Shown piece after piece: positions 5,196 through 5,197 of a stretch of DNA of 5,197 nucleotides. A model generated the notes under the pieces. That model made no database searches, was not told the origin of the DNA, and was given only the letters and a program-made list of their open reading frames with translations. The stretch's first letter is position 1. Each line of letters opens with the position of its first letter. A program made the position numbers and the translations under genes. The stretch is from Rhizobacter sp. (GTDB taxonomy: Bacteria > Pseudomonadota > Gammaproteobacteria > Burkholderiales > Burkholderiaceae): assembly GCA_014379885.1 (NCBI GenBank), contig JACMKW010000014.1, forward strand, positions 1 through 5,197, read 5' to 3'.

Positions 5196-5197
5196 AC

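Larger units (their letters stand above)
4593..5197. other. Intergenic region without a convincing gene; repeat- and hairpin-rich
   Basis: These 605 bases hold the putative operon promoter (about 4593-4636), a short palindromic repeat (4641-4660), and from about 4765 onward a dense series of perfect inverted repeats. Long open frames exist on both strands, but they overlap each other, contain long inverted repeats, read as low-complexity Arg/Ala/Ser/Pro peptides and have no recognisable domain, so they are treated as by-products of high GC content. No tRNA or rRNA is seen. Confidence 0.7.

Noticed and set aside
4712..5197. Open frames in the right-hand region (4712-4969 and 4994-5197 minus; 4633-4920 plus) as small genes
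   Set aside because: They overlap one another on both strands, are built from inverted repeats, and show no domain or ribosome binding site that I could support.

Overview
The window looks like a GC-rich betaproteobacterial chromosome, most likely Burkholderiales/Comamonadaceae (Hydrogenophaga-, Acidovorax- or Rhodoferax-like). This is inferred from the style of the PPK1 protein, the high GC content, and two dispersed intergenic repeats typical of that group: the 'SWIPAFAGMT'-coding palindrome and the CCTTCGACAAGCTCAGG element. No database search was possible.

All recognisable genes lie on the minus strand and read right to left as one tightly packed unit. In transcription order they are: a calcineurin-like metallophosphoesterase of the LpxH/PlcP type (4592-3732), a GT4-type glycosyltransferase (3735-2668), polyphosphate kinase ppk1 (2671-629), and a SixA-type phosphohistidine phosphatase (629-168). 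A possible small or partial ORF runs off the left edge (120-1). The junctions are ATGA, ATGA and TGATG overlaps. Only the glycosyltransferase start has a strong Shine-Dalgarno sequence, so ppk1 and sixA probably depend on translational coupling.

The best functional reading is a phosphate-economy operon. An LpxH-like phosphoesterase next to a GT4 glycosyltransferase is the arrangement known for phosphate-starvation lipid remodelling (PlcP releases diacylglycerol from phospholipid; Agt glycosylates it to a phosphorus-free glycolipid). Here the pair is joined to the polyphosphate synthase gene. In support, an exact 11-bp tandem repeat (CACGTCACACC twice) sits 21 nt upstream of the first gene. 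It has the period and core (GTCA) of a PhoB box, though it is not a consensus match.

The right-hand 600 bases (4593-5197) hold no convincing gene. They contain the candidate Pho box, one ATTCCCGC palindrome repeat, and then about 400 bases unusually dense in perfect hairpins (stems up to 14 bp). This is probably a dispersed intergenic repeat element, possibly structured when transcribed. The left edge carries another dispersed repeat, so the operon is bracketed by repeats.
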